A stretch of DNA of 64,000 nucleotides from Prauserella shujinwangii (GTDB lineage Bacteria > Actinomycetota > Actinomycetes > Mycobacteriales > Pseudonocardiaceae): positions 310,001 to 374,000 of the forward strand of contig NZ_PVNH01000001.1 in assembly GCF_003001955.1 (NCBI RefSeq). Reading direction: 5' to 3'. The translations under genes and the position numbers were made by a program. Every line of letters starts with the position of its first letter. The first letter of the stretch is position 1. The notes beneath the pieces are model-generated. The model was not told the origin of the DNA. It searched no databases and saw only the letters and a program-made list of their open reading frames with translations. Below, one piece after another: positions 30,525 through 39,275 of this stretch.

Positions 30525-31550
30525 ATGCGAGTCGGTGTGCTGACCGGCGGAGGCGACTGCCCCGGCCTGAATGCCGTCATCCGGGCGGTGACCCTCAAGG
30601 GCATCCAGGAGCACGGCTGGGAGGTCGTCGGCTTCCGCAACGGATGGCGCGGTCCGCTCACGGGGGACAGCAGGCCGCTGACGGCGGACGACGTCGAGCC
30701 CATCCTGACCCGCGGCGGCACGATCCTCGGCTCGTCGCGGACCAACCCGTACCAGGAGGACGGCGGCCCCGGCCGGATCAAGGCGGTACTCGCCGAGCAG
30801 GGCGTCGACGCGCTGGTCGCGATCGGTGGCGAGGACACCCTCGGCGTGGCCAACAAGCTCACCGACGAGGGCGTCAACGTCGTCGGCGTGCCCAAGACCA
30901 TCGACAACGACCTCGGCGCGACCGACTACACGTTCGGCTTCGACACCGCGGTGCACATCGCCACCGAGGCCATCGACCGGCTGCACACCACCGCCGAGTC
31001 GCACCACCGCGCCCTCGTCGTGGAGGTGATGGGCCGCCACGCGGGCTGGATCGCCCTGCACTCGGGCCTGGCCGGCGGCGCGAGCGTGATCCTCGTGCCG
31101 GAGACGCCGTTCAGCGTCGAGCAGGTGGTGCAGTGGGTCGAGCGCCGGTTCGAGCGCGAGTACGCGCCGATCATCGTGGTGGCCGAGGGCGCGCTGCCCG
31201 AGGGCGGTGCCGAGGTGTTGCAGAGCGGGGAGAAGGACGCCTTCGGCCACGTGCGGCTCGGCGGGGTCGGCACCTGGCTCGCCGACGAGATCGCCACCCG
31301 CACCGGCAAGGAGTCGCGCGCGGTCGTGCTCGGCCACACCCAGCGCGGCGGCACGCCCACGGCCTACGACCGCGTGCTCGCCACGCGGTTCGGGCTGCAC
31401 GCGGTGGACGCGGTGGCCGCGGGCGACTTCGGCACGATGGTCGCCCTGCGCGGCACCGACATCGTGCGCGTCAAGCTCGCGGAGGCCACCGCCGAGCTGA
31501 AGACCGTGCCGCCGGAGCGCTACGCCGAGGCCCAGGTCTTCTTCGGCTGA
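30525..31550 (+). CDS. pfkA: 6-phosphofructokinase, probably pyrophosphate-dependent
   Basis: 341-aa glycolytic enzyme phosphorylating fructose 6-phosphate. GVLTGGGDCPGLNAVIRAV is at the start, GGEDT at residues 101-105, PKTIDND at 123-129 (catalytic Asp127), MGRHAGW near 169 and GHTQRGGTPTAYDR near 268. Asp104 and Lys124 (numbering coincides with the E. coli enzyme) are the residues that mark PPi-using enzymes, whereas ATP enzymes have Gly at both sites. A PPi-PFK is known from Amycolatopsis methanolica. The RBS is GGAGG. Divergent from the aroF leader and followed by a strong hairpin. Confidence 0.93.
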   Translation: MRVGVLTGGGDCPGLNAVIRAVTLKGIQEHGWEVVGFRNGWRGPLTGDSRPLTADDVEPILTRGGTILGSSRTNPYQEDGGPGRIKAVLAEQGVDALVAIGGEDTLGVANKLTDEGVNVVGVPKTIDNDLGATDYTFGFDTAVHIATEAIDRLHTTAESHHRALVVEVMGRHAGWIALHSGLAGGASVILVPETPFSVEQVVQWVERRFEREYAPIIVVAEGALPEGGAEVLQSGEKDAFGHVRLGGVGTWLADEIATRTGKESRAVVLGHTQRGGTPTAYDRVLATRFGLHAVDAVAAGDFGTMVALRGTDIVRVKLAEATAELKTVPPERYAEAQVFFG

Positions 31551-31563
31551 TCCGGTCGACCGG

Positions 31564-31594
31564 CAGGCCCCCGGGGTGCGCCCCCGGGGGCCTG
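31564..31594 (+). terminator. terminator after the phosphofructokinase gene
   Basis: Perfect 13-bp stem (31564-31576 with 31582-31594) with a 5-nt loop, 13 nt after the stop and followed by TTCCGT. Confidence 0.75.
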
Positions 31595-31642
31595 TTCCGT
31601 CCCGGGTTCGCACGGTGGTGTGAACATTTCTCACCGGCCCGG

Positions 31643-31648
31643 TACATT
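31643..31648 (+). promoter_or_regulatory. possible -10 element for the DASS transporter gene
   Basis: TACATT, 29 nt before the ATG, in a locally AT-richer stretch. A possible -35 (TGTGAA, about 18 bp upstream) is weak. Confidence 0.35.
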
Positions 31649-31677
31649 GCCGAGCACATCAGCAACGGAGGTGAGGG

Positions 31678-33186
31678 ATGTCACAGCCCGCAGCCGCGGA
31701 AGTCACGAGTGAGCGCCTCAGCCGGGGCACCGTCCGGCGCCAGTGGACGGGAATCGTCCTCGGGCCCGTGCTCGCGATCATTGCCTACCTGCTGTTCCCG
31801 GAGAGCCTGTCTCCCGGAGGCCGGATCACCGGGGCGGTCGCCGTCCTGATGGCGGTCTGGTGGGTCACCGAGGCGCTGCCGCTCGCCGCCACCGCACTGC
31901 TGCCGCTCGTGCTGTTCCCGTTCTTCGGCGTCGCCGAGATCGAGGACGTGGCGAGCCCGTACGCCGACGACATCATCTTCCTGTTCATGGGCGGGTTCCT
32001 CATCGCGCTGGCGATGCAGCGGTGGAACCTGCACAAGCGCATCGCCCTGCGCACGGTGCTCGCCGTGGGCACGCGGCCGGTCATGCTGATCGCCGGGTTC
32101 ATGATCGCCACGGCGTTCATCAGCATGTGGGTGAGCAACACCGCCACCACCGTGATGATGCTGCCGATCGGAGTGTCCGTCCTCGGCCTCGTCTGGCAGC
32201 TCGGGGACGGCAAGGGCGACGTCAACTTCGCCACCGCGCTCATGCTCGGCATCGCCTACGCCGCGTCGATCGGCTCCCTCGGCACGATCATCGGCACGCC
32301 GCCGAACACCCTGCTGGTCGGCTACCTCGAGGACAACCACGACATCAGCATCGGGTTCGGCCAGTGGATGCTGTTCGGTGTCCCGATCGCGGTCGTGTTC
32401 CTCGCGATCTGCTGGTTCGTGCTCACCCGGGTCTTCCCGCCCGCGCTGACGTCGCTGCCCGGCGGGCGGGAGCTGATCCGCGAGCAGCTCACCGGGATGG
32501 GACCGATGAGCCGGGGCGAGTGGAACGCGCTCGCCGTGTTCGTGCTGGCCGCCGTCTCCTGGATCGTCATCCCGACGCTCGCGGACGTCGAGTCGATCGC
32601 GAACGCCGCGCCGTGGCTGGCGAACGTGTCCGACGCGGGCATCGCGATGGCGGCGGCGGTGCTGCTGTTCGTGCTCCCGGTCGACGGGAAGGCCGGGGTG
32701 CGCACGCTGAACTGGGAGACCGCCAAGCAGCTGCCGTGGGGCATCCTGCTGCTCTTCGGTGGCGGCCTCAGCCTGTCCAGCCAGTTCACCGCCACCGGGC
32801 TGAGCACCTGGATCGGGGAACGGGTCAGCGCGCTGGACGTGCTGCCGCTGCTGGCGCTCGTCGCGATCACCGTGCTGCTGGTGCTGCTGCTCACCGAGCT
32901 GACCAGCAACACCGCCACGGCGGCGGCGTTCCTGCCGATCCTCGGCGGGGTCGCGGTCGGGCTCGGCTACGGGCCGATGGTGCTGGTCGTCCCGGCGGCG
33001 ATGGCCGCCACCTGCGCGTTCATGCTGCCCGTCGCCACGCCGCCGAACGCGATCGTGTTCGGGTCCGGCTATGTGACCACGGGCCAGATGATCCGCGGCG
33101 GCGTGTGGCTCAACGCGATCGGCCTGGTACTGGTCACCCTGACCGCGTACACGCTGGGCGGCTGGGTGCTCGGCATCGCGTTCTGA
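31678..33186 (+). CDS. DASS/SLC13-family anion:sodium symporter
   Basis: 502-aa transporter with about 11 TM segments. Two SNT motifs mark the inverted repeats: ISMWVSNTATTVMMLPIG (about residue 150) and LLTELTSNTATAAAFLPILG (about 410). GTIIGTPPNTLLVGYL and LPVATPPNAIVFGSGYV are the conserved family signatures. Likely substrates are C4-dicarboxylates or citrate taken up with Na+; sulfate or phosphate cannot be excluded. Strong RBS GGAGGTGAGG. No two-component or dicarboxylate enzymes are adjacent. Convergent with the DUF4345 gene 7 nt away. Confidence 0.92.
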   Translation: MSQPAAAEVTSERLSRGTVRRQWTGIVLGPVLAIIAYLLFPESLSPGGRITGAVAVLMAVWWVTEALPLAATALLPLVLFPFFGVAEIEDVASPYADDIIFLFMGGFLIALAMQRWNLHKRIALRTVLAVGTRPVMLIAGFMIATAFISMWVSNTATTVMMLPIGVSVLGLVWQLGDGKGDVNFATALMLGIAYAASIGSLGTIIGTPPNTLLVGYLEDNHDISIGFGQWMLFGVPIAVVFLAICWFVLTRVFPPALTSLPGGRELIREQLTGMGPMSRGEWNALAVFVLAAVSWIVIPTLADVESIANAAPWLANVSDAGIAMAAAVLLFVLPVDGKAGVRTLNWETAKQLPWGILLLFGGGLSLSSQFTATGLSTWIGERVSALDVLPLLALVAITVLLVLLLTELTSNTATAAAFLPILGGVAVGLGYGPMVLVVPAAMAATCAFMLPVATPPNAIVFGSGYVTTGQMIRGGVWLNAIGLVLVTLTAYTLGGWVLGIAF

Positions 33187-33193
33187 GCGCCGC

Positions 33194-33571
33194 TCACCGG
33201 GCCAGCGTGAGCAGCAGGACCGCCGCGCCCGCCTCGACGGCGCAGTAGAACCACACGGGGTAGCAGGCGCTCGGCGCGGCCCGGCCCTCGGCCAGGCGGG
33301 AGACGACCCGGCCGAGGGCCATCCCGCCGAGCGCCGCCCCGACCGTGAGCACCACCCCGGGACGCACGGACCCGGCACCGAACGCGGTCGCGCCCAGCAC
33401 GGCCGCCACGGCGACGCCGAAGCCGCCGTAGACGGCGCGGACCTCCGACCGGCCCTCGGGGGTGCCGGCGCCGAGGTGGAACGGCCGGACGAGAGCGGCC
33501 GGGGCGATGAGCGCGTACAGTCCCATGCCCAGGAAGAACACGCCGACGGCGAGGATGACGAGGGTGGCCAC
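33194..33571 (-). CDS. DUF4345-like membrane protein
   Basis: 125-aa protein with about four TM helices, function unknown. LVILAVGVFFLGMGLYALIA at the start, then RSEVRAVYGGFGVAVAAVLG and PVWFYCAVEAGAA, which fits DUF4345. The GTG at 33571 has AAGGAG upstream. Divergent, with 39 bp between, from an AraC-family regulator that may control it. Confidence 0.72.
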   Translation of the reverse strand: MATLVILAVGVFFLGMGLYALIAPAALVRPFHLGAGTPEGRSEVRAVYGGFGVAVAAVLGATAFGAGSVRPGVVLTVGAALGGMALGRVVSRLAEGRAAPSACYPVWFYCAVEAGAAVLLLTLAR

Positions 33572-33610
33572 TGCACGCTCCTTCGGGTTCGTGATGCCGG
33601 GGAGGCCAGC

Positions 33611-34411
33611 ATGACCCCGGCGCCGGGCGGCGCGCTTCCGGAAACGTGCCGCGCGGCGCTGTGGCTGTGGGCGGGCGGCGCGCTGTACTCCGGGCCCTCG
33701 CTGCGGCTGGACCCGCACTCCGGGTCGGTCGACTGCCTCGCGGTGGGCGTGGACGCCGGGTTCACCGTGCACACCGTGCCCGCGCGGGACCACGACGGGC
33801 GCACCGCACGTAGCGCCCTGATCGGCGCCCGGCTGCCGCACCGGCTCGTCGCGGCGGGCGAGCGGATGGTGTTCTGCTACCTGGATCCGGCCTCGGCGCG
33901 CGGGCGGGCCTGCCGGTCCCGCATGGGTGAGGGCGGGGACGGGCTGTGGTTCGGTCACGCCGACGAGGCCGCGCTCGCCGGGGCGGCGACGGCCGCCGCG
34001 CTCGGCGCGCCCGGTGCGGTGGCCCGCTGGCTGGAGCTCGCCGCACCCGCCGTCCCGGTGCCCGCGCCGGACAACCGGATCGTGGCGGCGGCCGCCCGGC
34101 TGCGCGGCGAACGGGGTCCCGCGCTCGCGGCCGCGCAGCTGGCGGCCGAGTCGGGCCTGTCCCTGTCCCGGTTCCTGCGCCTGTTCCGCCGGGAGACCGG
34201 CACGAGCTTCCGGCGGTACCGGCTCTGGTCGCGGATGCTGCGCGCGGGTTCGGCCCTCGCCACGGGCGGTGACCTCACCACCGCGGCCGCCGAGGCGGGC
34301 TTCGCCAGCCCCTCCCACTTCAGCGACAGCTTCCGCGCGATGTTCGGGCTCGCCCCGAGCGCGCTGCTGGGCACGGGAGTCACCCTCCGGGTGGGCACGC
34401 CCCGCGAGTAA
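33611..34411 (+). CDS. AraC-family transcriptional regulator
   Basis: 266-aa regulator. The N-terminal half (about 1-150) is a poorly conserved cupin-like sensing domain. The C-terminal half has two HTH motifs: LAAAQLAAESGLSLSRFLRL, then FRRETGTSFRRYRLWSRMLR, and DLTTAAAEAGFASPSHFSDS with FRAMFGLAPSALL. The ATG follows GGGGAGG. It is divergent from the DUF4345 gene (39-bp gap), the most likely target. Its stop codon overlaps the -10 box of the DUF2461 gene. Confidence 0.9.
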   Translation: MTPAPGGALPETCRAALWLWAGGALYSGPSLRLDPHSGSVDCLAVGVDAGFTVHTVPARDHDGRTARSALIGARLPHRLVAAGERMVFCYLDPASARGRACRSRMGEGGDGLWFGHADEAALAGAATAAALGAPGAVARWLELAAPAVPVPAPDNRIVAAAARLRGERGPALAAAQLAAESGLSLSRFLRLFRRETGTSFRRYRLWSRMLRAGSALATGGDLTTAAAEAGFASPSHFSDSFRAMFGLAPSALLGTGVTLRVGTPRE

Positions 34412-34414
34412 CGT
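34409..34414 (+). promoter_or_regulatory. -10 element of leaderless promoter for the DUF2461 gene
   Basis: TAACGT overlaps the AraC stop codon TAA; 7 nt later comes the GTG at 34422. No Shine-Dalgarno sequence. Confidence 0.5.
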
Positions 34415-34421
34415 GACCGGC

Positions 34422-35087
34422 GTGCCGTTCACGGGTTTCGGCGAGTACGCCGTCGACTTCTTCGACGGCCTCGAGGTGGACAACTCCAAGACGTACTGGC
34501 AGGACAACCTGCCGACCTACCGGACCGACGTCCGGGCGCCGATGGAGGCGCTGCTCGCCGAGCTCACCCCCGAGTTCGGGCCGGGTTTCGGCGAGGGGAA
34601 GGTGTTCCGGCCGCACCGGGACGTGCGCTTCGCCCGGGACAAGAGCCCGTACAAGACGCACTGCGGGGCGGTCGTCGAGCAAGGCCGCGGCGGCGGTGCC
34701 TACTACGTCGAGGTGAGCTCCGCGGGGCTGCGGGTGGGCGGCGGCTGCTTCCACCTGCAGCCGGACCAGCTCGCGCGGTTCCGCCGGGCGGTCGACGCCG
34801 ACGTCCACGGCGCGGAGCTGGAGCGGATCCTCGCCCGGCTGCGCCGGTCCGGCTGGGAGATCGCGGGGGAGGCGCTGAAGACGCGGCCGCGCGGGTTCCC
34901 GCCCGACCACCCGCGCCTCGACCTGCTCCGGCATCGCTCGCTCTACGCGACGAAGGCGTGGGAGCCGGACGACACGCTGCACGAGCGGGCCTGCCTGACC
35001 CGCGTGCGGGCGGCGTGGCGGCAGGTGCGGGCGTTCAACGAGTGGGCACGCGATCACGTCGGCACCAGCGAGCGATCCCGCCGGTGA
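34422..35087 (+). CDS. DUF2461 family protein
   Basis: 221-aa soluble protein of unknown function. Family features: FFDGLEVDNSKTYWQDNLPT near the start, RPHRDVRFARDKSPYKTHCG (about 62-81), AYYVEVSSAGLRVGGGCFHL (about 90-109), and a C-terminal half with RPRGFPPDHPRLDLLRHRSL. The core is conserved across bacteria and fungi without known activity. The GTG at 34422 is placed by the TAACGT box 7 nt before it. Confidence 0.88.
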   Translation: MPFTGFGEYAVDFFDGLEVDNSKTYWQDNLPTYRTDVRAPMEALLAELTPEFGPGFGEGKVFRPHRDVRFARDKSPYKTHCGAVVEQGRGGGAYYVEVSSAGLRVGGGCFHLQPDQLARFRRAVDADVHGAELERILARLRRSGWEIAGEALKTRPRGFPPDHPRLDLLRHRSLYATKAWEPDDTLHERACLTRVRAAWRQVRAFNEWARDHVGTSERSRR

Positions 35088-35153
35088 CCTTTTCCTTAAC
35101 GATCTCGGGATCGGTACAGACGTGATGCCTCCGAGGGTTTAAGGTGTGTGAAT

Positions 35154-36578
35154 GTGAGCCGACGAGCGAAGATCGTATGCACCCTGGGTCCGGCGACGGC
35201 GACCGCGGAGAAGATCCGCGACCTCGTCGACGCGGGCATGGACGTCGCCCGGATGAACTTCAGCCACGGCAGCCACGGCGACCACAAGCAGGTCTACGAC
35301 CTCGTGCGGGCCGCGGCCGCCGAGACCGGCAAGGCCGTGGGCATCCTGGCCGACCTGCAGGGTCCGAAGATCCGCCTCGGCACGTTCGCGGGCGGGCCCG
35401 TCGAATGGCGGGCCGGCGACCGCGTGCGGATCACGGTGGAGGACGTGCCCGGCACCCACGACCGGGTCTCCACCACGTACAAGGGACTGGCCAGGGACGC
35501 CAAGCCCGGCGACCGCCTGCTGGTCGATGACGGCAACGTCGGCCTCGTCGTGGAGGGTGTCGAGGGTCCCGACGTCGTCTGCCAGGTGACCGAGGGCGGT
35601 CAGGTCAGCAACAACAAGGGCGTGTCCCTGCCCGGCATGGACGTGTCGGTGCCCGCACTGTCCGAGAAGGACATCGAGGACCTCGAATTCGCCATGGAGC
35701 TCGGGGTCGACTTCGTCGCGCTCTCCTTCGTCCGCTCGCCCGCCGACATCGACCTCGTGCACCAGGTGATGGACCGCGTCGGCAAGGGCCGCGCCCCGGT
35801 CATCGCCAAGCTGGAGAAGCCGGAGGCGGTGTACAACCTCGAGGCGATCGTGCTCGCCTTCGACGGCATCATGGTCGCGCGCGGCGACCTCGGCGTCGAG
35901 CTGCCGCTCGAGCAGGTGCCGCTCGTGCAGAAGCGAGCGATCCAGATCGCGCGCGAGAACGCGAAGCCGGTCATCGTGGCCACGCAGATGCTCGACTCGA
36001 TGATCAACAACTCGCGGCCGACGCGGGCCGAGGCCTCCGACGTCGCCAACGCCGTGCTCGACGGCGCGGACGCCGTGATGCTGTCCGGGGAAACGAGCGT
36101 CGGGCGGTACCCGATCGACACGGTGCGCACGATGAGCCGCATCGTCCAGGCCGTCGAGGCGGACATGCCGACGGTGCCGCCGCTGAGCCACGTCCCGCGC
36201 ACCAAGCGCGGCGTCATCTCCTACGCGGCCCGCGACATCGGCGAGCGCCTCAACGCGAAGGCCCTCGTGGCGTTCACCCAGTCCGGCGACACCGTGCGCA
36301 GGCTCGCGCGCCTGCACACGCGGCTGCCGCTGCTGGCGTTCACGCCGCTGGAGAGCGTCCGCTGCCAGCTCGCCATGACCTGGGGCACCACGGCGCGGAT
36401 CGTGCCCCAGGTGGACTCGACCGACCGCATGATCCAGCAGGTCGACCACGCGATGCTGGAGACCGGCCGCTACCAGCCCGGTGACCTCGTGGTCATCGTG
36501 GCCGGGTCGCCGCCGGGCACGGTCGGCTCCACCAACCTCATCCGGGTGCACCGCCTCGGCGAGGAGGACCACGCCTGA
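35154..36578 (+). CDS. pyk: pyruvate kinase
   Basis: 474-aa glycolytic enzyme converting phosphoenolpyruvate and ADP to pyruvate and ATP. RRAKIVCTLGPATATAEKI and DVARMNFSHGSHGDH are at the start; the B domain begins near residue 70; VIAKLEKPEAVYNLEAIV contains the active-site Lys and MVARGDLGVELPLEQVPLVQ is the metal-binding segment (about 240); ATQMLDSMI follows. The C-terminal allosteric domain is complete. GTG 35154 gives the usual N-terminus; GTG 35148 two codons earlier is possible. A TACAGA box lies at 35115-35120. Stand-alone gene. Confidence 0.95.
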   Translation: MSRRAKIVCTLGPATATAEKIRDLVDAGMDVARMNFSHGSHGDHKQVYDLVRAAAAETGKAVGILADLQGPKIRLGTFAGGPVEWRAGDRVRITVEDVPGTHDRVSTTYKGLARDAKPGDRLLVDDGNVGLVVEGVEGPDVVCQVTEGGQVSNNKGVSLPGMDVSVPALSEKDIEDLEFAMELGVDFVALSFVRSPADIDLVHQVMDRVGKGRAPVIAKLEKPEAVYNLEAIVLAFDGIMVARGDLGVELPLEQVPLVQKRAIQIARENAKPVIVATQMLDSMINNSRPTRAEASDVANAVLDGADAVMLSGETSVGRYPIDTVRTMSRIVQAVEADMPTVPPLSHVPRTKRGVISYAARDIGERLNAKALVAFTQSGDTVRRLARLHTRLPLLAFTPLESVRCQLAMTWGTTARIVPQVDSTDRMIQQVDHAMLETGRYQPGDLVVIVAGSPPGTVGSTNLIRVHRLGEEDHA

Positions 36579-36634
36579 GGGTTGCGTGCCTCACCGATGG
36601 CGCGGCCCGGGGCGCGGACGGGTGGCGGACCGTG

Positions 36635-36640
36635 TTGAAT
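36635..36640 (+). promoter_or_regulatory. -10 element of probable leaderless promoter for the thioesterase gene
   Basis: TTGAAT followed by 7 nt and the ATG at 36648, with no Shine-Dalgarno sequence. It departs from TANNNT at one position, so confidence is moderate. Confidence 0.4.
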
Positions 36641-36647
36641 CGCGGGC

Positions 36648-37559
36648 ATGACTGAGCTGGCGAGGGAGGCCGCGTCCGGGCTCGACGAGGACACCGGCGT
36701 CGGCGGGCAGCGGGTGCTCGACCGCCTGGTGGCCCTGCTGGACCTGGAGAAGATCGAGGAGAACATCTACCGCGGGGTGAGCCCTCCGCACTCGCCGACC
36801 CGGGTGTTCGGCGGCCAGGTGGCGGGTCAGGCGCTCGTCGCGGCCGGGCGCACGGTGCCCGCGGAGCGCAAGGTCCACTCGCTGCACGCGTACTTCATCC
36901 GCGGCGGTGACCCGAAGGTGCCGATCGTCTACGAGGTGGACCGCATCCGCGACGGCCGGTCGTTCACCACCCGCCGGGTGGTGGCCGTCCAGCACGGCAA
37001 GGCGATCTTCGCGCTGTCGGCCTCGTTCCAGCTGGAGGAGGACGGGGTCGAGCACGCCGAGGAGATGCCGGACGTGCCGCCGCCCGAGTCGCTGCCGACC
37101 CTCGCGGAGCGGGCCGAGGGCTACGCCGAGCAGCTCGGCCTGCGCACCATGCCCCGCCCGATCGACGTCCGGTACGTCAACGACCCGCCGTGGGTGACGA
37201 GGACGACGGGGGAGCGGCCCGCCCGCAACCAGGTGTGGATGCGTGCCGACGGCGCCCTGCCCGACAGCCAGCTGCTGCACGTCTGCGTGCTCACCTACGC
37301 CTCGGACATGACGCTGCTCGACTCGGTGCTGGCCCGGCACGGGGTGTACTGGGACGCCGACCCGGTGCTGGGCGCGAGTCTCGACCACGCGCTGTGGTTC
37401 CACCGGCCGTTCCGGGCCGACGAGTGGTTCCTCTACGATTCGGCCTCGCCCTCCGCCTCGGGCGCCCGGGGCCTGGCGACCGGCCGGTTCTTCGCTCGCG
37501 ACGGGACGCACATCGCGACCGTGGTGCAGGAGGGGCTCATCCGCGTGCTGCGGTCGTGA
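36648..37559 (+). CDS. tesB: acyl-CoA thioesterase II
   Basis: 303-aa enzyme with two hot-dog domains. The first has RVFGGQVAGQALVAAGRTVP and VHSLHAYFIRGGDPKVPIVY with DRIRDGRSFTTRRVVAVQHG; the second has VCVLTYASDMTLLDSVLARH (Asp and Thr of the catalytic triad) and SLDHALWFHRPFRADEWFLY. It hydrolyses medium and long acyl-CoA to free acid and CoA. No adjacent fatty-acid gene; convergent with a small Cys-containing protein gene. Confidence 0.93.
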   Translation: MTELAREAASGLDEDTGVGGQRVLDRLVALLDLEKIEENIYRGVSPPHSPTRVFGGQVAGQALVAAGRTVPAERKVHSLHAYFIRGGDPKVPIVYEVDRIRDGRSFTTRRVVAVQHGKAIFALSASFQLEEDGVEHAEEMPDVPPPESLPTLAERAEGYAEQLGLRTMPRPIDVRYVNDPPWVTRTTGERPARNQVWMRADGALPDSQLLHVCVLTYASDMTLLDSVLARHGVYWDADPVLGASLDHALWFHRPFRADEWFLYDSASPSASGARGLATGRFFARDGTHIATVVQEGLIRVLRS

Positions 37560-37597
37560 GCGGGGTGGCCTCCCGGCAAGTGGAACTCGTGTTCCGG

Positions 37598-37945
37598 TCA
37601 GCGTGCGTAGTGCAGTGCGGAACCGGCGCGGCGCCGATGCCGCGCGGCGGCGGGCGCTGGCTCGCCCGCGCCGTCCCCGAGGGCCAGCTGCGCGGCGAGG
37701 TAGGCCCGGCACGGCAGCTTCCGGCGCCGCCGGAACGACAGTCCGCGTCGGCGGCCGTGGCAGACGGAGCAGTACCCCCGGGGATCGAGCGGGTGGTCGG
37801 CCAGCACCGCGCGCAGGGCCTCCACCAGCAGGGCGACCTCACGGTGCGCGGCGCCGGCCTCGCCGTTCGCGGACGCCGTGAGCTCGGCGAGCCTGCTGTG
37901 CACGCTCGCCTGCAGCGGACTGACGATCGGATCGCGCGCGACCAC
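37598..37945 (-). CDS. small Cys-containing hypothetical protein
   Basis: About 115 aa, function unknown. A helical N-terminus (SVHSRLAELTASANGEAG, EVALLVEALRAVLADHPLDP) is followed by GYCSVCHGRRRGLSFRRRRK and LPCRAYLAAQLALG, a C-x2-C plus later Cys pattern with Arg runs that may bind zinc or nucleic acid. I recall similar small proteins beside XRE-DUF397 genes in Pseudonocardiales. The GTG at 37945 has GGGGAG upstream; starts further upstream are possible. Divergent from the XRE regulator, with 190 bp between. Confidence 0.62.
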   Translation of the reverse strand: MVARDPIVSPLQASVHSRLAELTASANGEAGAAHREVALLVEALRAVLADHPLDPRGYCSVCHGRRRGLSFRRRRKLPCRAYLAAQLALGDGAGEPAPAAARHRRRAGSALHYAR

Positions 37946-38135
37946 CTGTACTCCCCACTCTCCTGCCAGGATGTCCCGGAAGCGACGTCCGGCGTGAGAA
38001 TACCCACCGACCCTGCAAATTGCAGTCCACCGATTGGGCAACAACCTGCCGGTCGCGCCGGAAATGCATCACCGGTTTCGCAAACGGCTGGTTAGATGTG
38101 CGACCAGAGGGGACTCGTGAGCCGGAGGTGAAGCC

Positions 38136-38990
38136 ATGACACGGGGTCACGGCCCGACCGTGCGGCGGCGCAGGCTGGCCAGCGAGCTGCGCAGACTGCG
38201 GGAGGCGGCCGAGCTGACCATCGACGAGGTCGGCGAGAAGCTCGAGTGCTCCGCCTCCAAGATCAGCCGGATCGAGACCGGCCACGTCGGCGTCACCCCG
38301 CGCGACGCGCGCGACATGCTCGAGCTCTACGGCATCACGGGGGACGAGCAGGAGGCCCTGGTCCAGCTGGCCCGCGAGGCGCGCAAGCGGGGCTGGTGGC
38401 AGGCCTACAACGAGGTGTTCACCGGCGCCTTCGTCGGGCTGGAGGCCGACGCCAGCTCGCTGCGCGCCTTCCAGGCCCTGCTGGTCCCCGGCCTGCTGCA
38501 GACGGAGCGCTACGCCAGGGCCGTGATCAGGGCGATGCGCCCCGACGCGCCCGAGGCCGAGGTGGAGCGCAGGGTGGCGGCGCGCATGGCACGGCAACAG
38601 CTGCTCGCCGACCCCTCGCCGCCCGAGTACTGGGCGGTCATCGACGAGGCGGTGGTGCACCGCGTCGTCGGCGGAGCCGACGTCATGGCCGAGCAGCTGG
38701 CCCGGCTGGTCGAGGTGGGGCAGCTGCCGCACGTGACGATCCAGGTGGTCCCGTTCGGGGCGGGGGCGCACCCCGGGATGGAGGGACCGTTCCTCATCCT
38801 CGGGTTCCCGGAACAGATCGACCCCGACGTGGTGTACGTCGACAGCACCACCAGCGGTCTGTACCTCGAGATGGCGGCCGATGTCCGCCGGTACTCGCTG
38901 ATGTTCGATCATTTGCGGGCCGCCGCGCTCAAGCCGGACGACTCGATCCATCTGATCGCCGAGGCGGGCAGGCGGTATCGGAACAAGTGA
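38136..38990 (+). CDS. XRE-family regulator with DUF5753 domain
   Basis: 284-aa regulator. The N-terminal HTH is RLASELRRLREAAELTIDEV followed by EKLECSASKISRIETGHVGV (about residues 14-60). The DUF5753 domain starts at about 95, with ADASSLRAFQALLVPGLLQT and VPFGAGAHPGMEGPFLILGF. A strong RBS (CCGGAGGTGAAG) precedes the ATG. It forms the usual pair with the DUF397 gene 52 bp downstream. In Streptomyces such pairs (as BldB/WhiJ-like systems) affect development and antibiotic production; this is known for the family and not shown here. Confidence 0.93.
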   Translation: MTRGHGPTVRRRRLASELRRLREAAELTIDEVGEKLECSASKISRIETGHVGVTPRDARDMLELYGITGDEQEALVQLAREARKRGWWQAYNEVFTGAFVGLEADASSLRAFQALLVPGLLQTERYARAVIRAMRPDAPEAEVERRVAARMARQQLLADPSPPEYWAVIDEAVVHRVVGGADVMAEQLARLVEVGQLPHVTIQVVPFGAGAHPGMEGPFLILGFPEQIDPDVVYVDSTTSGLYLEMAADVRRYSLMFDHLRAAALKPDDSIHLIAEAGRRYRNK

Positions 38991-39042
38991 GCAGTGCCCC
39001 AGGGGCCTGCCCGTACGACAGAGCACAGTGAGGAGTGGGGAA

Positions 39043-39252
39043 ATGGTGGCCGAAGCCGACCTTTCCGGGCTGCAATGGCGCAAGAGCACCTACAGCGGTG
39101 GCGGCAACGACTGCGTCGAGGTGGCGTTCACCGTGGACGGTGCCGCCGTGCGCGACTCGAAGAACCCGGCCGCGGGTGCCCTGCGGATCCCGGCGGCGCA
39201 CTGGGACGCGCTGCTCGCCGCGGCCCGGACGGGAGAACTCGACCCGCACTGA
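39043..39252 (+). CDS. DUF397 protein
   Basis: 69-aa protein: LSGLQWRKSTYSGGGNDCVE then VAFTVDGAAVRDSKNPAAG and LRIPAAHWDALLAAARTGEL, the complete DUF397 pattern. ATG 39043 has AGGAGTGGGG upstream. Partner of the XRE-DUF5753 regulator; such small proteins are thought to modulate the regulator. A long-loop inverted repeat follows. Confidence 0.93.
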   Translation: MVAEADLSGLQWRKSTYSGGGNDCVEVAFTVDGAAVRDSKNPAAGALRIPAAHWDALLAAARTGELDPH

Positions 39253-39275
39253 GTGCCGTCCCGAGGCACTCGGCC

